A stretch of 64,000 bases of DNA from Myxococcus xanthus (GTDB taxonomy: Bacteria; Myxococcota; Myxococcia; Myxococcales; Myxococcaceae): contig NZ_CP017174.1 of assembly GCF_006402735.1 (NCBI RefSeq), forward strand, positions 8,908,001 to 8,972,000. Reading direction: 5' to 3'. The notes beneath the pieces were generated by a model. It was not told where the DNA came from, did not search any database, and saw nothing but the letters and a program-made list of their open reading frames with translations. Position numbers and translations under genes: made by a program. Positions 34,680 to 43,125 of the stretch are shown one piece after another; position 1 is the stretch's first letter; each line of letters opens with the position of its first letter.

Positions 34680-35593
34680 CACGAAGCCTTCGCCTGCTGA
34701 CGCAGTTGTCTGGAGGAGTTGAGGACCTGGTAGAGGCTCAGCAGCATCATCACCACCGTCTTCGGCGCATCCACCGCGTTCCCCTGGACGTTGGGCCCGG
34801 CATCCCAGTCCTTCTCCACGAGGGTGCGCAGGAACATCCGGTCCTCGCCCAACTGAAGCTTGTCCACGGCGACGTCCTCCGGCAGGCGCATCGCCTGACG
34901 GGCCTCCGGCTCGAGCAGCGCCAGTCCCTGATGACGCTCCGCCTTCACGCGCAATTGGACCTGGAGCAGCGCCCAGCTGTCCTGCCGGTGCTTCGTCTTG
35001 TACTTGCCGCTGATGCTGCGCCGGGTACGCGACCGCTTCATGAGCCGCTGCACCATGGCGATGCGCAGGTGCGTGCCGTCCAGCAGCCGCGTCCGGAGGG
35101 TGAACCACGGGTCACCGAAGTTCTCCGCGTTCCAGCCGCTGGGCGTGGTGTGCTTGCCGAGCAGCTTCTCCGGGCTGTCCACGGGCGTGAAGTCGAGCTC
35201 CAGCCTCACCGGCGCGTCAGGGCCGATGTCACGACGCAGCCGATGGATGACCTGAGCGGCCAGCGTGTACCGCCGGTTCTCCAGGTCCAGGCGCCGGAAG
35301 CGAAGGTACACGACGAAGCACCCCACGGTCCCCGCGAGCAGCACGAGGCCCAACCACAGGGTGAGCCGCAGCGCGAGTGCGTCCTCGAGCCCCTCATGCA
35401 GCGTCATCCGGTAGATGAAGACGACGACGGTGGCGGCCAGACACACCCAGGCCGACTGCCGCCAGTTCCGCCGCGACTGCTCCACATCCATGTCCAGGAG
35501 GCGCAGCCGCTCGAGGTCGTCCCGCAGCTCCCGGATGGGTCCGCTGCACCTGTAGACGCGTTCCTTGCGGAAGCGGTCGATGTTGAATGCCAC
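34679..35593 (-). CDS. two-helix membrane protein, first gene of operon
   Basis: A 304-residue protein. A 45-residue N-terminal cytoplasmic part precedes two membrane helices at about 47-65 and 73-98, and a 200-residue soluble C-terminal domain follows, probably cytoplasmic, with basic and Arg/Lys-rich strands (LMKRSRTRRSISGKYKTK). No family is recognised. Its ATG at 35593 is the 5' end of a run of four overlapping genes ending with a glycosyltransferase. A function in the cell envelope is inferred from these neighbours. Confidence 0.75.
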   Translation of the reverse strand: MAFNIDRFRKERVYRCSGPIRELRDDLERLRLLDMDVEQSRRNWRQSAWVCLAATVVVFIYRMTLHEGLEDALALRLTLWLGLVLLAGTVGCFVVYLRFRRLDLENRRYTLAAQVIHRLRRDIGPDAPVRLELDFTPVDSPEKLLGKHTTPSGWNAENFGDPWFTLRTRLLDGTHLRIAMVQRLMKRSRTRRSISGKYKTKHRQDSWALLQVQLRVKAERHQGLALLEPEARQAMRLPEDVAVDKLQLGEDRMFLRTLVEKDWDAGPNVQGNAVDAPKTVVMMLLSLYQVLNSSRQLRQQAKAS

Positions 35594-35706
35594 GGCGAGT
35601 CGCGCCCCCTCGGCGGAACGAAAGAAGGGGAAGCGTAAGGGGCCGTGCCGTAGGGGTCAAACCCTCCTGTTTGCCGGCCCGGCCGAGCCGCGATAGCAAC
35701 GCGAGT

Positions 35707-36948
35707 GTGTCTCCCCCTCCCGGCACCGGCATCGTCTACGCGTCGTTCGACCGCTTCCCTTCGCCCAAGGGCGCCGCGGTGCACATCCGGGCCTTCGTGG
35801 AGTCACTGGGCGCGGCCTTTGGCCGAGTCGACCTGGTCGCGCTCCGGGACAACTCCGCCGCGCCCACCGGGCCGCTCGCGCTGGCGGAGGGCGTGACGTA
35901 CCACCCGCTGGAATCACGCGGGAAGGACCTGATGGCCCAGGCCCTGTCGTTCCGCTCGCACCTGGCGGCATGGTGGCGCGACAGGCCGCGAGCCTCCGTC
36001 GTGCACGTGCGCTCCATCTTCGAAGGCTACCCCGTCGCCTGCCGGAAGGAAGCGCTGACGGACGCGCTCGTCTTCGAGGTGAACGGCCTGCCCTCCATCG
36101 AGCTGAAGTATCACTACCCGGACGTGGCGGATGACGCGGAGCTCTTGCGCAAGCTGGTGGCGCAGGAGGACGTCTGTCTCTCGCGCGCGGACCTGGTGGT
36201 GACCCCGAGCGAGGTGACGGCGGAGTACCTCGTGACGACACGAGGCGTGGATGCCTCCCGGGTGCGGGTGATTCCGAACGGCGCCGACCTGGAGGTGTTC
36301 CGGTACGCGCCGCCGCGCCCGATGGAGCCCGGGCGCCCCGTGCGACTGCTGTACAGCGGGACGATGACGTCCTGGCAGGGTGTGCACCATGCCATCGAGG
36401 CCTGCCGGTTGCTGCGGCGGGACATGCCCACGGTGCTGACGCTGGTGGGCCCGCTGCGCCGGCACACGCGACGGGCGCTGATGGACCGGTGCGGTGACCT
36501 GCTGCTGGAGGGCGCCGTGGAGTTGCTGGAGCCCCTGCCCCAGGCGGAGCTGGCGGCGCTGCACCATGCCTGCGACGTGGTGCTGGTGCCCCTGCCCTTC
36601 AACGACCGCAACTGTGTGCAGGGCTGCTGCCCACTGAAGCTGCTGGAGGCCATGGCCACCGGGACGCCCGTGGTGGCCAGCAACCTCCCCGTGGTGAGCA
36701 CCCTGGCCGCGCCGGACGAGGTGATGCTGATACGGCCGGGCTCGGCGAAGGCGATTGCTGAAGCGGTGAGGGTCCTGCGGGAGGACCCCACCCTGGGCCG
36801 CGCGATGAGCGCGAAGGCACGGGCGCGAGTGGAGCGCGACTTCCCATGGAGCCGCGCGGGCGAAGCCCTGGTGAGCGCCTACGAAGAGCGGCTCGGGATG
36901 GCGCGGGCCAGCACGCGACGGAGCACCTCTGCCTCCGCGTGCGCCTGA
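35707..36948 (+). CDS. GT4-type glycosyltransferase
   Basis: A 413-residue GT-B glycosyltransferase of family 4. The N-terminal domain has SFDRFPSPKGAAVHIRAF (donor/acceptor Gly loop); the C-terminal domain has IPNGADLEVFRY, YSGTMTSWQGVHHA, and CPLKLLEAMATGTPVVASN with the conserved Glu. It is soluble or peripheral. The GTG at 35707 is used since the frame before it is only GC-rich shadow. The last 70 bases overlap the 3' end of the next glycosyltransferase gene, on the opposite strand. It may build an exopolysaccharide or O-antigen, but no polymerase or flippase is nearby. Confidence 0.85.
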   Translation: MSPPPGTGIVYASFDRFPSPKGAAVHIRAFVESLGAAFGRVDLVALRDNSAAPTGPLALAEGVTYHPLESRGKDLMAQALSFRSHLAAWWRDRPRASVVHVRSIFEGYPVACRKEALTDALVFEVNGLPSIELKYHYPDVADDAELLRKLVAQEDVCLSRADLVVTPSEVTAEYLVTTRGVDASRVRVIPNGADLEVFRYAPPRPMEPGRPVRLLYSGTMTSWQGVHHAIEACRLLRRDMPTVLTLVGPLRRHTRRALMDRCGDLLLEGAVELLEPLPQAELAALHHACDVVLVPLPFNDRNCVQGCCPLKLLEAMATGTPVVASNLPVVSTLAAPDEVMLIRPGSAKAIAEAVRVLREDPTLGRAMSAKARARVERDFPWSRAGEALVSAYEERLGMARASTRRSTSASACA

Positions 36949-38072
36949 AAGCGCTCCTCGATGCGCTGACGGGCGGCGGCGCCCATCGCGGCGCGCTGTT
37001 CGAGCGGCAGGGAGAGCACGTCCAGGCACGCCTGCCCCAGGTGATTGAGCAGGGCCTTGGAGACGAGGAAGCCGTTGCGTCCGGCGTCCACGGCCTCGGG
37101 GATGCCGCCAGCGTCGCTGGCGATGACGGGCCGGGCGCAGGCCATGGCCTCCAGCAAGGCGTTGGGCATGCCCTCCCATAGCGACGGCTGGAGGTAGACG
37201 TCACACAGGCGCAGGTGCGCGGCGATGGCCTGCGGTGTGTCCAGCGGTCCGGAGATGAGGATGCGCGCGGCGTCCTCGGGATGCTCGGCGCGGAAGGCGA
37301 CCAGGTGCTCGGCGTCGCGCGGCCGCACCTCGCCGATGACGAGCAGGCACGCGGGCCGGACGCGGCGCACCTCGGTGAGGGCGGAGAGCAGGAAGGGCAG
37401 GCCCTTCTTGTGCCGGAGCTCACCGGAGAAGCCGAGCACGGCTTCGTCGGGCGCGATGCCCAACCGCTCTCGGAGCGCCGGGTCCGCGGGACCGGGGGAG
37501 AAGATGCCGGTGTCGACGGCGTTGGGGATGACCTCCACGGTTTCGTCCCGTCCCAGGAGCATGCACATCTTCCGGCCCAGGTCCGCGGAGGCCGCGGTGA
37601 GGACGCGGGCACGCTGCAGCGTCCACAGCAGACGCGCGAAGTCGCCCGGGGGGAACATGAGCTGGTCCACGTCGTTGCCCCGGGCGCTGACGGTGGAGGC
37701 AATGCCCACGGACTCGGCGAAGGCGACGGCGAGGAACCCGGGCGGAGACAGGTAGTGACCCCACACCAGGTCATAGCGTTGCTTCGCGTGCAGGTAGCCG
37801 AGCACGTCGAGCGTGTGCTGCATGGACAGGTCCGTGCTGCCGAACAGCCCCAGCCGGTGGAGCGTCACACCCCGCGCGAAGGGTGAGACGTCCCCGGCGT
37901 CCTCCACCGTCTGGAGCGCGCCTGGCGCCGCCGTGCGCGTCCAGGCCAGCACGTCCACCCGGGCGCCCAGCTTCACCAGCGAGCCCGCGGTGCGCGCGCC
38001 ACTGCGGGCCAGGCCGCCGATGTCGGGAGGAAAGCGTTCAGCGATGAGGAGGACGCGCGGGCTGGCGGACAT
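36879..38072 (-). CDS. GT4-type glycosyltransferase
   Basis: A 397-residue family-4 glycosyltransferase. N-terminal ERFPPDIGGLARSGARTA carries the Gly-Gly loop; the donor domain has IPNAVDTGIF, FSGELRHKKGLPFLL, and LQPSLWEGMPNALLEAMACARPVIASDAGG with the E-X7-E pattern intact. The start at 38072 gives a normal N-terminus. The gene is convergent with the previous glycosyltransferase and shares 70 bases at its 3' end. The two GTs probably serve the same polysaccharide pathway. Confidence 0.88.
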   Translation of the reverse strand: MSASPRVLLIAERFPPDIGGLARSGARTAGSLVKLGARVDVLAWTRTAAPGALQTVEDAGDVSPFARGVTLHRLGLFGSTDLSMQHTLDVLGYLHAKQRYDLVWGHYLSPPGFLAVAFAESVGIASTVSARGNDVDQLMFPPGDFARLLWTLQRARVLTAASADLGRKMCMLLGRDETVEVIPNAVDTGIFSPGPADPALRERLGIAPDEAVLGFSGELRHKKGLPFLLSALTEVRRVRPACLLVIGEVRPRDAEHLVAFRAEHPEDAARILISGPLDTPQAIAAHLRLCDVYLQPSLWEGMPNALLEAMACARPVIASDAGGIPEAVDAGRNGFLVSKALLNHLGQACLDVLSLPLEQRAAMGAAARQRIEERFQAHAEAEVLRRVLARAIPSRSS

Positions 38073-38204
38073 GGCCGAGCAACGCTACCTCCATCACGCG
38101 CCATCGCCACCCGCAACCTGGGCCTGGAGCCGGCCCAACAGGCGCGCGGCTGTCTTGCGTGAGGCGCCCAGGAGCACGGCCACCGCCCCCCTGGGGGTGT
38201 CCCC

Positions 38205-39002
38205 TCACTGCCCGAAGCCCCCTAGCGCCGTACGGCTGAAGCTCGCGGCACCCTGACTCACCCGCGCGGCGGACTGGCTGAACACCTGGAACGCCGCGCG
38301 AATCTCCTGTGCGCTTTGTCCCGGCGTGAGAATCCACTTGTCGTCGATGCCCATCTCGCGGAACACGCGCCGGAAGTCCGTGCTCCCGTCGTTGATGCCC
38401 ATCGCCGCGACGATGTGATTCTCCGCGCGCTTCAGGTCATTCACCAGCGCCGCCACGTCCTTTGCCTTCGCCGACGTCGAGTGCTGGTCCGAGCCATCCG
38501 TAATCAACAGCGTCACTGTCCGCACCGGCACGCCGTTGGCGCTGAACTCCTGCGCCTTCGCCAGCACCGTGCCCAGCAGCACCACCGACTGGTCGTACAG
38601 CGGCGTGCCATGGTCCGCCCGGTAGTTCCTGGCATGCATCCGCACCACGTCCTCCACCGGCCGGTACGGGTTCAGCACGAACCCGTTGAGGTAGCGCGTG
38701 TGGAAGAGGACGCCGTCCTTCTGCTTGCTCGCCAGCAGCGCGTCCAGCACCAGGTTGTGCCCGTCACACACCGTCTTCGAATGCCCGGAGTAGTCGATGC
38801 TCCCCGAGTCATCCGGCATCACCGTCACCAGCACCACCTCGCTGGACTGCACGTCCTCCACGCAGACGCCGAGCCCCGCCTGAATCTGCGCGCCCAGGTC
38901 CACCACCGTCAGTGCCTGCAGCCCCGCCGGGCTCAGCACACCCTCCGCGTGTGCGTCATCGAAGAGCTTCCGGATGCCACTGCCATTCGCCTTGCTGCTC
39001 AT
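38205..39002 (-). CDS. VWA-domain protein, TerY-like
   Basis: A 265-residue soluble von Willebrand A protein. The metal-ion site has D64-x-S66-x-S68 (PDDSGSIDYS), and a later TDGSDQHS carries the second Asp. The middle contains a long helix run and DGHNLVLDALLASKQKD. This is the VWA that normally sits beside a PP2C phosphatase and a protein kinase in TerY-P triads. The ATG at 39002 has AAGGAG close upstream. It is the last gene of the operon PP2C-kinase-nicotinamidase-VWA. It probably binds target proteins through Mg2+ in a phosphorylation-dependent way. Confidence 0.87.
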   Translation of the reverse strand: MSSKANGSGIRKLFDDAHAEGVLSPAGLQALTVVDLGAQIQAGLGVCVEDVQSSEVVLVTVMPDDSGSIDYSGHSKTVCDGHNLVLDALLASKQKDGVLFHTRYLNGFVLNPYRPVEDVVRMHARNYRADHGTPLYDQSVVLLGTVLAKAQEFSANGVPVRTVTLLITDGSDQHSTSAKAKDVAALVNDLKRAENHIVAAMGINDGSTDFRRVFREMGIDDKWILTPGQSAQEIRAAFQVFSQSAARVSQGAASFSRTALGGFGQ

Positions 39003-39109
39003 GTCCCGTGCTCCTTCTCCCTCTCTCGAGGGCAGGGCTCCGCCTGTCCCGCGCGTGCGAGCGCAGGCGAAGCGATTGCGGTGTGTCGTCACGCCTCGCG
39101 CCGCGAGGC

Positions 39110-40174
39110 TCAGGCGATGCGCAGGTCCGGCCAGCTCGCCAGCGGGTCCGTGGACTTCACCAAGTGCATCCCCGCGTCCGCGAAGCGCTTCAGCGACGCC
39201 TCCGCCTGTGGGGTGAAGTCCGCCGCGAAGCCGCCCTTGCCGTCCGGCACCGTCACCGACGACATGCAGTCCGTCAGCAGGTACACCTTGCGAGCCAGCG
39301 CCGCGTCCTGCGCGACAATCTCCCCGAGCAGGTCGTCGATGGAGCTCTTCACGCAGTGGCTCGCCGCCTGCCCTGCGATCACCACCGCGTCCGCGGTGAG
39401 CAGCGTCTTGAGGAACTGGGTATTGCGCTGCGCCAAGGGCTGACCGTCATGCCGCCCCAGCACCTCCGGGCGCAGCACCGAGTAATTCTCCGTCAGCGGA
39501 TTGCCGCCCTTCACCTCCGCCCACGACTGCATGCCACGCGCGAAGGAGTGGAACAGCCGCGCCTCCTGCACCACACCCGCCAGCGCGTGTCCGTCGCTTC
39601 CCAGCAGGCAGTGCGGCGGCCACAGGTACAGCGTGTACTTGCCCGCCCGCTCCAACTCCTCGCAGTAGTACTTCACCTGCTTGAGCAGCCAGGGGTAGTT
39701 GCCACCGCACAGCCACTTCGCCATCGCGGGGTTGGGCCGCGCCTGCCCACGCTCAATCTGCTCGCGCGTCACCTCGCGGTAAGGCGTCAGCGGCTGGTCG
39801 TCCTGGTCCACCCAGAAGGACGGGAAGAAAATCTGGTACGCGAAGTGGGTATCGAGCGTCGCCGTCACGTTCGTCAGCGAGCCCAGGTTGCGGTAGATGA
39901 ACTCCGCGATGCGACGGCTGTCATCCACCGCGCCGCGCCCGCTGCGGCCCGCCACGAAGAGCGAGCCCTCCGGGAAGCAGAAGTCCTTCTGCACGTCGAT
40001 GAGCAACAGGTGCAGGTTGAACGCGTCCGTCGCCGACATGGAGACGTCATTCGCCGCGCGCCAGCGCTGGGCCTCCACCTGGAGCTTCCCCGCGTCAGGG
40101 CTGTATCCGAACTGCCCGGCATGGGCCGCGTCGTAGAACCTCGGAAGCGGAAGCGCCTTCACTTGCGTCTTCAT
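39110..40174 (-). CDS. nicotinamidase-type cysteine hydrolase, enlarged
   Basis: A 354-residue member of the isochorismatase/nicotinamidase fold. It carries LLIDVQKDF with Asp60, LDTHFAYQIFF with Asp108 and His110 (metal), WPPHCLLGSDG near 185-195 (nicotinamidase PHC-x-G-like motif), VKGGNPLTENYS with Lys222, and ASHCVKSS with Cys274, so Asp-Lys-Cys is complete. Typical nicotinamidases are about 200 residues; the extra length is an N-terminal 50 residues and inserts, which may narrow substrate choice. If it deamidates nicotinamide it would act in NAD+ salvage. AGGAGGT precedes the ATG at 40174. Third gene of the operon. Confidence 0.83.
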   Translation of the reverse strand: MKTQVKALPLPRFYDAAHAGQFGYSPDAGKLQVEAQRWRAANDVSMSATDAFNLHLLLIDVQKDFCFPEGSLFVAGRSGRGAVDDSRRIAEFIYRNLGSLTNVTATLDTHFAYQIFFPSFWVDQDDQPLTPYREVTREQIERGQARPNPAMAKWLCGGNYPWLLKQVKYYCEELERAGKYTLYLWPPHCLLGSDGHALAGVVQEARLFHSFARGMQSWAEVKGGNPLTENYSVLRPEVLGRHDGQPLAQRNTQFLKTLLTADAVVIAGQAASHCVKSSIDDLLGEIVAQDAALARKVYLLTDCMSSVTVPDGKGGFAADFTPQAEASLKRFADAGMHLVKSTDPLASWPDLRIA

Positions 40175-40232
40175 CGTCCTACCTCCTGTGAGGCGTGGAG
40201 GCACCCGCTCCACGCGGTTGTGAGAAGTCCCT

Positions 40233-42110
40233 TCAGTTCATTCGCAGCACGGTGATGTCCTGCCGCCCCACCACCGCCAGCCCCTGCCGCACGAGGAAGA
40301 GCGAGCAACCCGCGTCCACGAAGGGCTCGGCATCCGGGAACTCGCGCGCCGCCTCCAGGCGGCCCTGCCGAAGCTCCACACGGGTGAGCCCCGCATCGGT
40401 GGCGCAGAACAGCGCGTCGCCCGCCGCGCACCGTCCACGCGGCGCGTTGCCCAGCCACGAGCCGTCACCGGCCTCCGCCACCGCGCTCGCACGCACGGCC
40501 CCGTCAGCGCCCACCACCACGCAGTGATGCAGCGTGCGCCCACCGGCTTCCTCCACCAGGAACAGCCACGCGGAGGACCCATCGAAGACACAGTCCACGT
40601 CCACGAGCTTTCCCATGGGCCAGGGGAGCGACAGTCCATCCTTCAAGCCCAGGCGTTCCGCATCGAAGACGAAGGCGCCGCGCAGGCCACCCGCGCGATG
40701 GAAGCCCAACCCGAAGCGTGGCCCCACGAAGAGCCGCGTCTGTCCTTCGAGCACCGCGCCCACGTGCTCCGGCCCATACGCACCGTCCCGCCACAGCCCG
40801 CCGCCCACGGCCCAGTACCGGTGCCGCGCGTTGGTGGCGAAAGCGGACTGGCCCTCCGGCGCATCCACGCCCATGCGGTCCGGAGGCCGGCCGGGCGCCA
40901 GCACCGCCACCTCACCGCCCCGGCCCACCAGCGTCACGTCCCCTTGCAATGCCCAGCGCAGCGACGGGTCCAGCGCCCCGCGCAACACGACGCGTCCGTC
41001 CTCGCGCCGGTACGCGCCATCCGCGTGGTAGAGCCAGCGAAGGACGCCCGCCTCGTTGCTCGCGTGCACCAGCACGCCTCGCGTGGAGAACAACCGCGTC
41101 GCCGTCACCTGGCCTCGGACCGACGACACCGGCGTGGCGGCCGCGGTGGCGTGAGGCTGGCACGTCGGGCAGGCCGCTCGCGCATGCTCCACGCCGCACG
41201 ACGCGCAGGAGGTGAAGCGCAGTCCTTCCAGCAGCGGATGCGGAAAGGCCCCGCGAAGGTCCTCCACGAAGACGCGGTGCAGGTGGTGCAGCACGTCGTC
41301 CGGCAAGGTCGCCAATGGCAGCGCGGGCTTCGGATACTGCACTTCTGGATGGAACACGGTGATGCGCTGGAGCACCCGGCCCGCGGAGGTCGTCCGCGCG
41401 GCCGCGCTCTTGGGCTTGTAGACGCCTCCGTGCGGCCCCACGCACAGCAGCGACTGCATCACCGCGACGGCATAGGCATACCAATCACTCTCAATGGACG
41501 CTGGCCGGCTGGGAACCAGCCCTTGCGTTCCCGTGCTCCCGAGCCGCAGCGGGTCGAGGAAACGCTCCGTGAACACCGGACAGAGGAACCCTCCGAACTG
41601 GAAGCTGTCCGCGTCGATGAGGTACGCCTCCGACACCCCCGCCACGAGCACGTTGAGGTCGTTGAAGTCCCCCACCACCACGCCCGACGCGTGCACCGCG
41701 TCGAGCGTCCGATGCAGCTCGCGCAGCATGTCCACCACCCGCCCCGACGCCGCGCCTGCCCTGCGGAACGACGGCTCTCCGAAGCGCCGCAAGGGCTCCA
41801 CGCCGTCCAGCTTGCGCATGGCGTAGCCCAGGACCTCGCGCGCCTTCTTGTCCGTCGCCAAGGCCTGGGGCACCACCACGCGGCCGGGAAGTCCTGCCGG
41901 GAAGACGCGCAGCTTGCGCTGGTGCTCGTCCAACCGGACGCGCGCCGCGGCCTGCTCCGCGGGCAGGCCCGTGTAGTCGGGGTGCTCGGGTGGCTTGAAC
42001 ACCTTGAGGGCGCGGCCATCTCCCAGGTCGAATACGTCCGCCTCGCCGCCCTTGCCCAGCGCTCGGGCGGGGTTCAGCCGCACCTTCTTGCCTTCGAGCC
42101 AGACGTCCAT
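40233..42110 (-). CDS. TerY-P-type protein kinase with zinc ribbon and beta-propeller-like C-terminus
   Basis: A 625-residue kinase. Glycine loop GKGGEADVF (about 20-27), Lys36 in RALKVF, catalytic loop GDFNDLNV (Asp148, Asn153; HRD replaced), and the Mg loop IDADSF (Asp166, DFG replaced by DAD). A zinc ribbon follows at C302-x2-C305...C314-x2-C317 (TSCASCGVEHARAACPTC). The remaining 300 residues are strand-rich. This layout fits the kinase of the TerY-P triad, beside PP2C and VWA. The ATG at 42110 starts 4 bases after the PP2C stop, with a GGAGGG ribosome site. Cytoplasmic; substrate unknown. Confidence 0.87.
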   Translation of the reverse strand: MDVWLEGKKVRLNPARALGKGGEADVFDLGDGRALKVFKPPEHPDYTGLPAEQAAARVRLDEHQRKLRVFPAGLPGRVVVPQALATDKKAREVLGYAMRKLDGVEPLRRFGEPSFRRAGAASGRVVDMLRELHRTLDAVHASGVVVGDFNDLNVLVAGVSEAYLIDADSFQFGGFLCPVFTERFLDPLRLGSTGTQGLVPSRPASIESDWYAYAVAVMQSLLCVGPHGGVYKPKSAAARTTSAGRVLQRITVFHPEVQYPKPALPLATLPDDVLHHLHRVFVEDLRGAFPHPLLEGLRFTSCASCGVEHARAACPTCQPHATAAATPVSSVRGQVTATRLFSTRGVLVHASNEAGVLRWLYHADGAYRREDGRVVLRGALDPSLRWALQGDVTLVGRGGEVAVLAPGRPPDRMGVDAPEGQSAFATNARHRYWAVGGGLWRDGAYGPEHVGAVLEGQTRLFVGPRFGLGFHRAGGLRGAFVFDAERLGLKDGLSLPWPMGKLVDVDCVFDGSSAWLFLVEEAGGRTLHHCVVVGADGAVRASAVAEAGDGSWLGNAPRGRCAAGDALFCATDAGLTRVELRQGRLEAAREFPDAEPFVDAGCSLFLVRQGLAVVGRQDITVLRMN

Positions 42111-42114
42111 GGCC

Positions 42115-42918
42115 TCACGCCCTCCCCATGCGGCGGCGCAGCACCACCAGCGTGGTGTCATCCGGCAGCAGGCCCGGAGTTCGCGACAGTTGCTGGGAGG
42201 CGAAGTCCGCGCGCACGGCTTCTCGGTTGAGCAAGGCCAACCGGCGGCGCAGGGCATCCGGGTTGGCGAAGTACCGGTCCTCCGTCCAGAGCCGCGACAG
42301 CGGCCCGACGAGTTCGTCCCGCGCTGGCATGCGTGTGGTGGCCAGCCGCTCCAGGTCCGCTACACCGTCGGTGCCCAGCAGCAGCGCGTGGACGTCCTCC
42401 GTGGGCACCAGGGCCCGCGGGGTCAGCGCGACGTCCTCTCCGTGCATCAACGCATAGGCGAGATACGGCGGCGCGTTCCCCGGAAATGGCCCGAGTGGAT
42501 GCACCTCGCCATTGAGCGCCCACACGCCGTCTCCCGCGGAGAAGACGAGCGTCAGCGAGGGCGTCACCACCGCGCCCACCACGGTGAAGAGGAAGTCCCC
42601 CATCACCTCCCGCCCCAGGTCCGCCCGGAGCTCACTGAGCAGACACAACACGTCCTCACGAAGTCCTGGCAGGAAGGTGGGCTCATCCACGCGCTCACCG
42701 TCCGCGAGCCGCACCAGCGCGGCCCGCGCCAATCTGCGCGCGCCCAGCTGTGCGCCCAGCTCACTGCAGGGCTGGCTGCCACAGCCGTCCGTCACCACGG
42801 CCACCAGGCCATGCTCACTGGCGCGGATGCACAGCGCATCCTGGTTGTTGCGACCCGCTCGGGCGTGCTCCCGGCCCAGCACCGAGGCAGCGGCGATGTC
42901 GAAGGGCAGTGCGGACAT
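42115..42918 (-). CDS. PP2C-type Ser/Thr phosphatase
   Basis: A 267-residue PPM/PP2C phosphatase. The motifs are in order: NNQDA (Asp27), VVTDGCGS (Asp44), FSAGDGVWAL, LLLGTDGV, and LPDDTTLVV. All metal-binding Asp residues expected are present. The ATG at 42918 has GGGAGAG before it; the longer open frame to 43077 lies in the promoter and operator region and is not coding. It is the first gene of the operon with the kinase, nicotinamidase and VWA protein, and most likely reverses the kinase's action. Confidence 0.88.
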   Translation of the reverse strand: MSALPFDIAAASVLGREHARAGRNNQDALCIRASEHGLVAVVTDGCGSQPCSELGAQLGARRLARAALVRLADGERVDEPTFLPGLREDVLCLLSELRADLGREVMGDFLFTVVGAVVTPSLTLVFSAGDGVWALNGEVHPLGPFPGNAPPYLAYALMHGEDVALTPRALVPTEDVHALLLGTDGVADLERLATTRMPARDELVGPLSRLWTEDRYFANPDALRRRLALLNREAVRADFASQQLSRTPGLLPDDTTLVVLRRRMGRA

Positions 42919-43040
42919 GGCTCTCCCGTGGCCTTGAAAGGGCACGTGCGGCGAGACAGGCGGCGATACGGCGGCACACTTCGACCCGTGGACACCCCAC
43001 GGGCAGCGGCCCCTCACGAACCTGGGTTGAGCCCATGTTC

Positions 43041-43055
43041 GTGTCTCAGTGACAC
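43041..43055 (-). promoter_or_regulatory. operator 1 of the PP2C operon
   Basis: A 15-base perfect inverted repeat, GTGTC-tcagt-GACAC, that begins one base after the -10 hexamer and should cover the transcription start. It matches the repeat inside the promoter spacer. Likely bound by the NrtR-like regulator encoded upstream. Confidence 0.7.
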
Positions 43056-43056
43056 C

Positions 43057-43085
43057 AACATAGTGTCCAAATGACACGATGTCAA
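43057..43085 (-). promoter_or_regulatory. sigma-70 promoter of the PP2C operon with operator 2 in its spacer
   Basis: Reading on the minus strand, TTGACA (43080-43085, consensus -35) is followed by exactly 17 bases and TATGTT (43057-43062, -10). Inside the spacer, at 43063-43077, sits a perfect inverted repeat GTGTC-N5-GACAC. A protein bound there would block RNA polymerase. The start point would be near 43050, giving a leader of about 130 bases before the PP2C ATG. Confidence 0.75.
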
Positions 43086-43125
43086 TGTCACGAGGTCCCG
43101 GGGCGTCCCTGGAGCCCGCAATGGG

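Noticed and set aside
40524..42230. A 568-codon plus-strand frame across the kinase gene of the NrtR operon
   Set aside because: Shadow frame; it lacks any protein pattern and contradicts the complete kinase and zinc motifs on the other strand.
42919..43077. Extension of the PP2C gene to an in-frame start at 43077
   Set aside because: It would run through the promoter, both inverted repeats and the likely transcription start, and the added residues match nothing.
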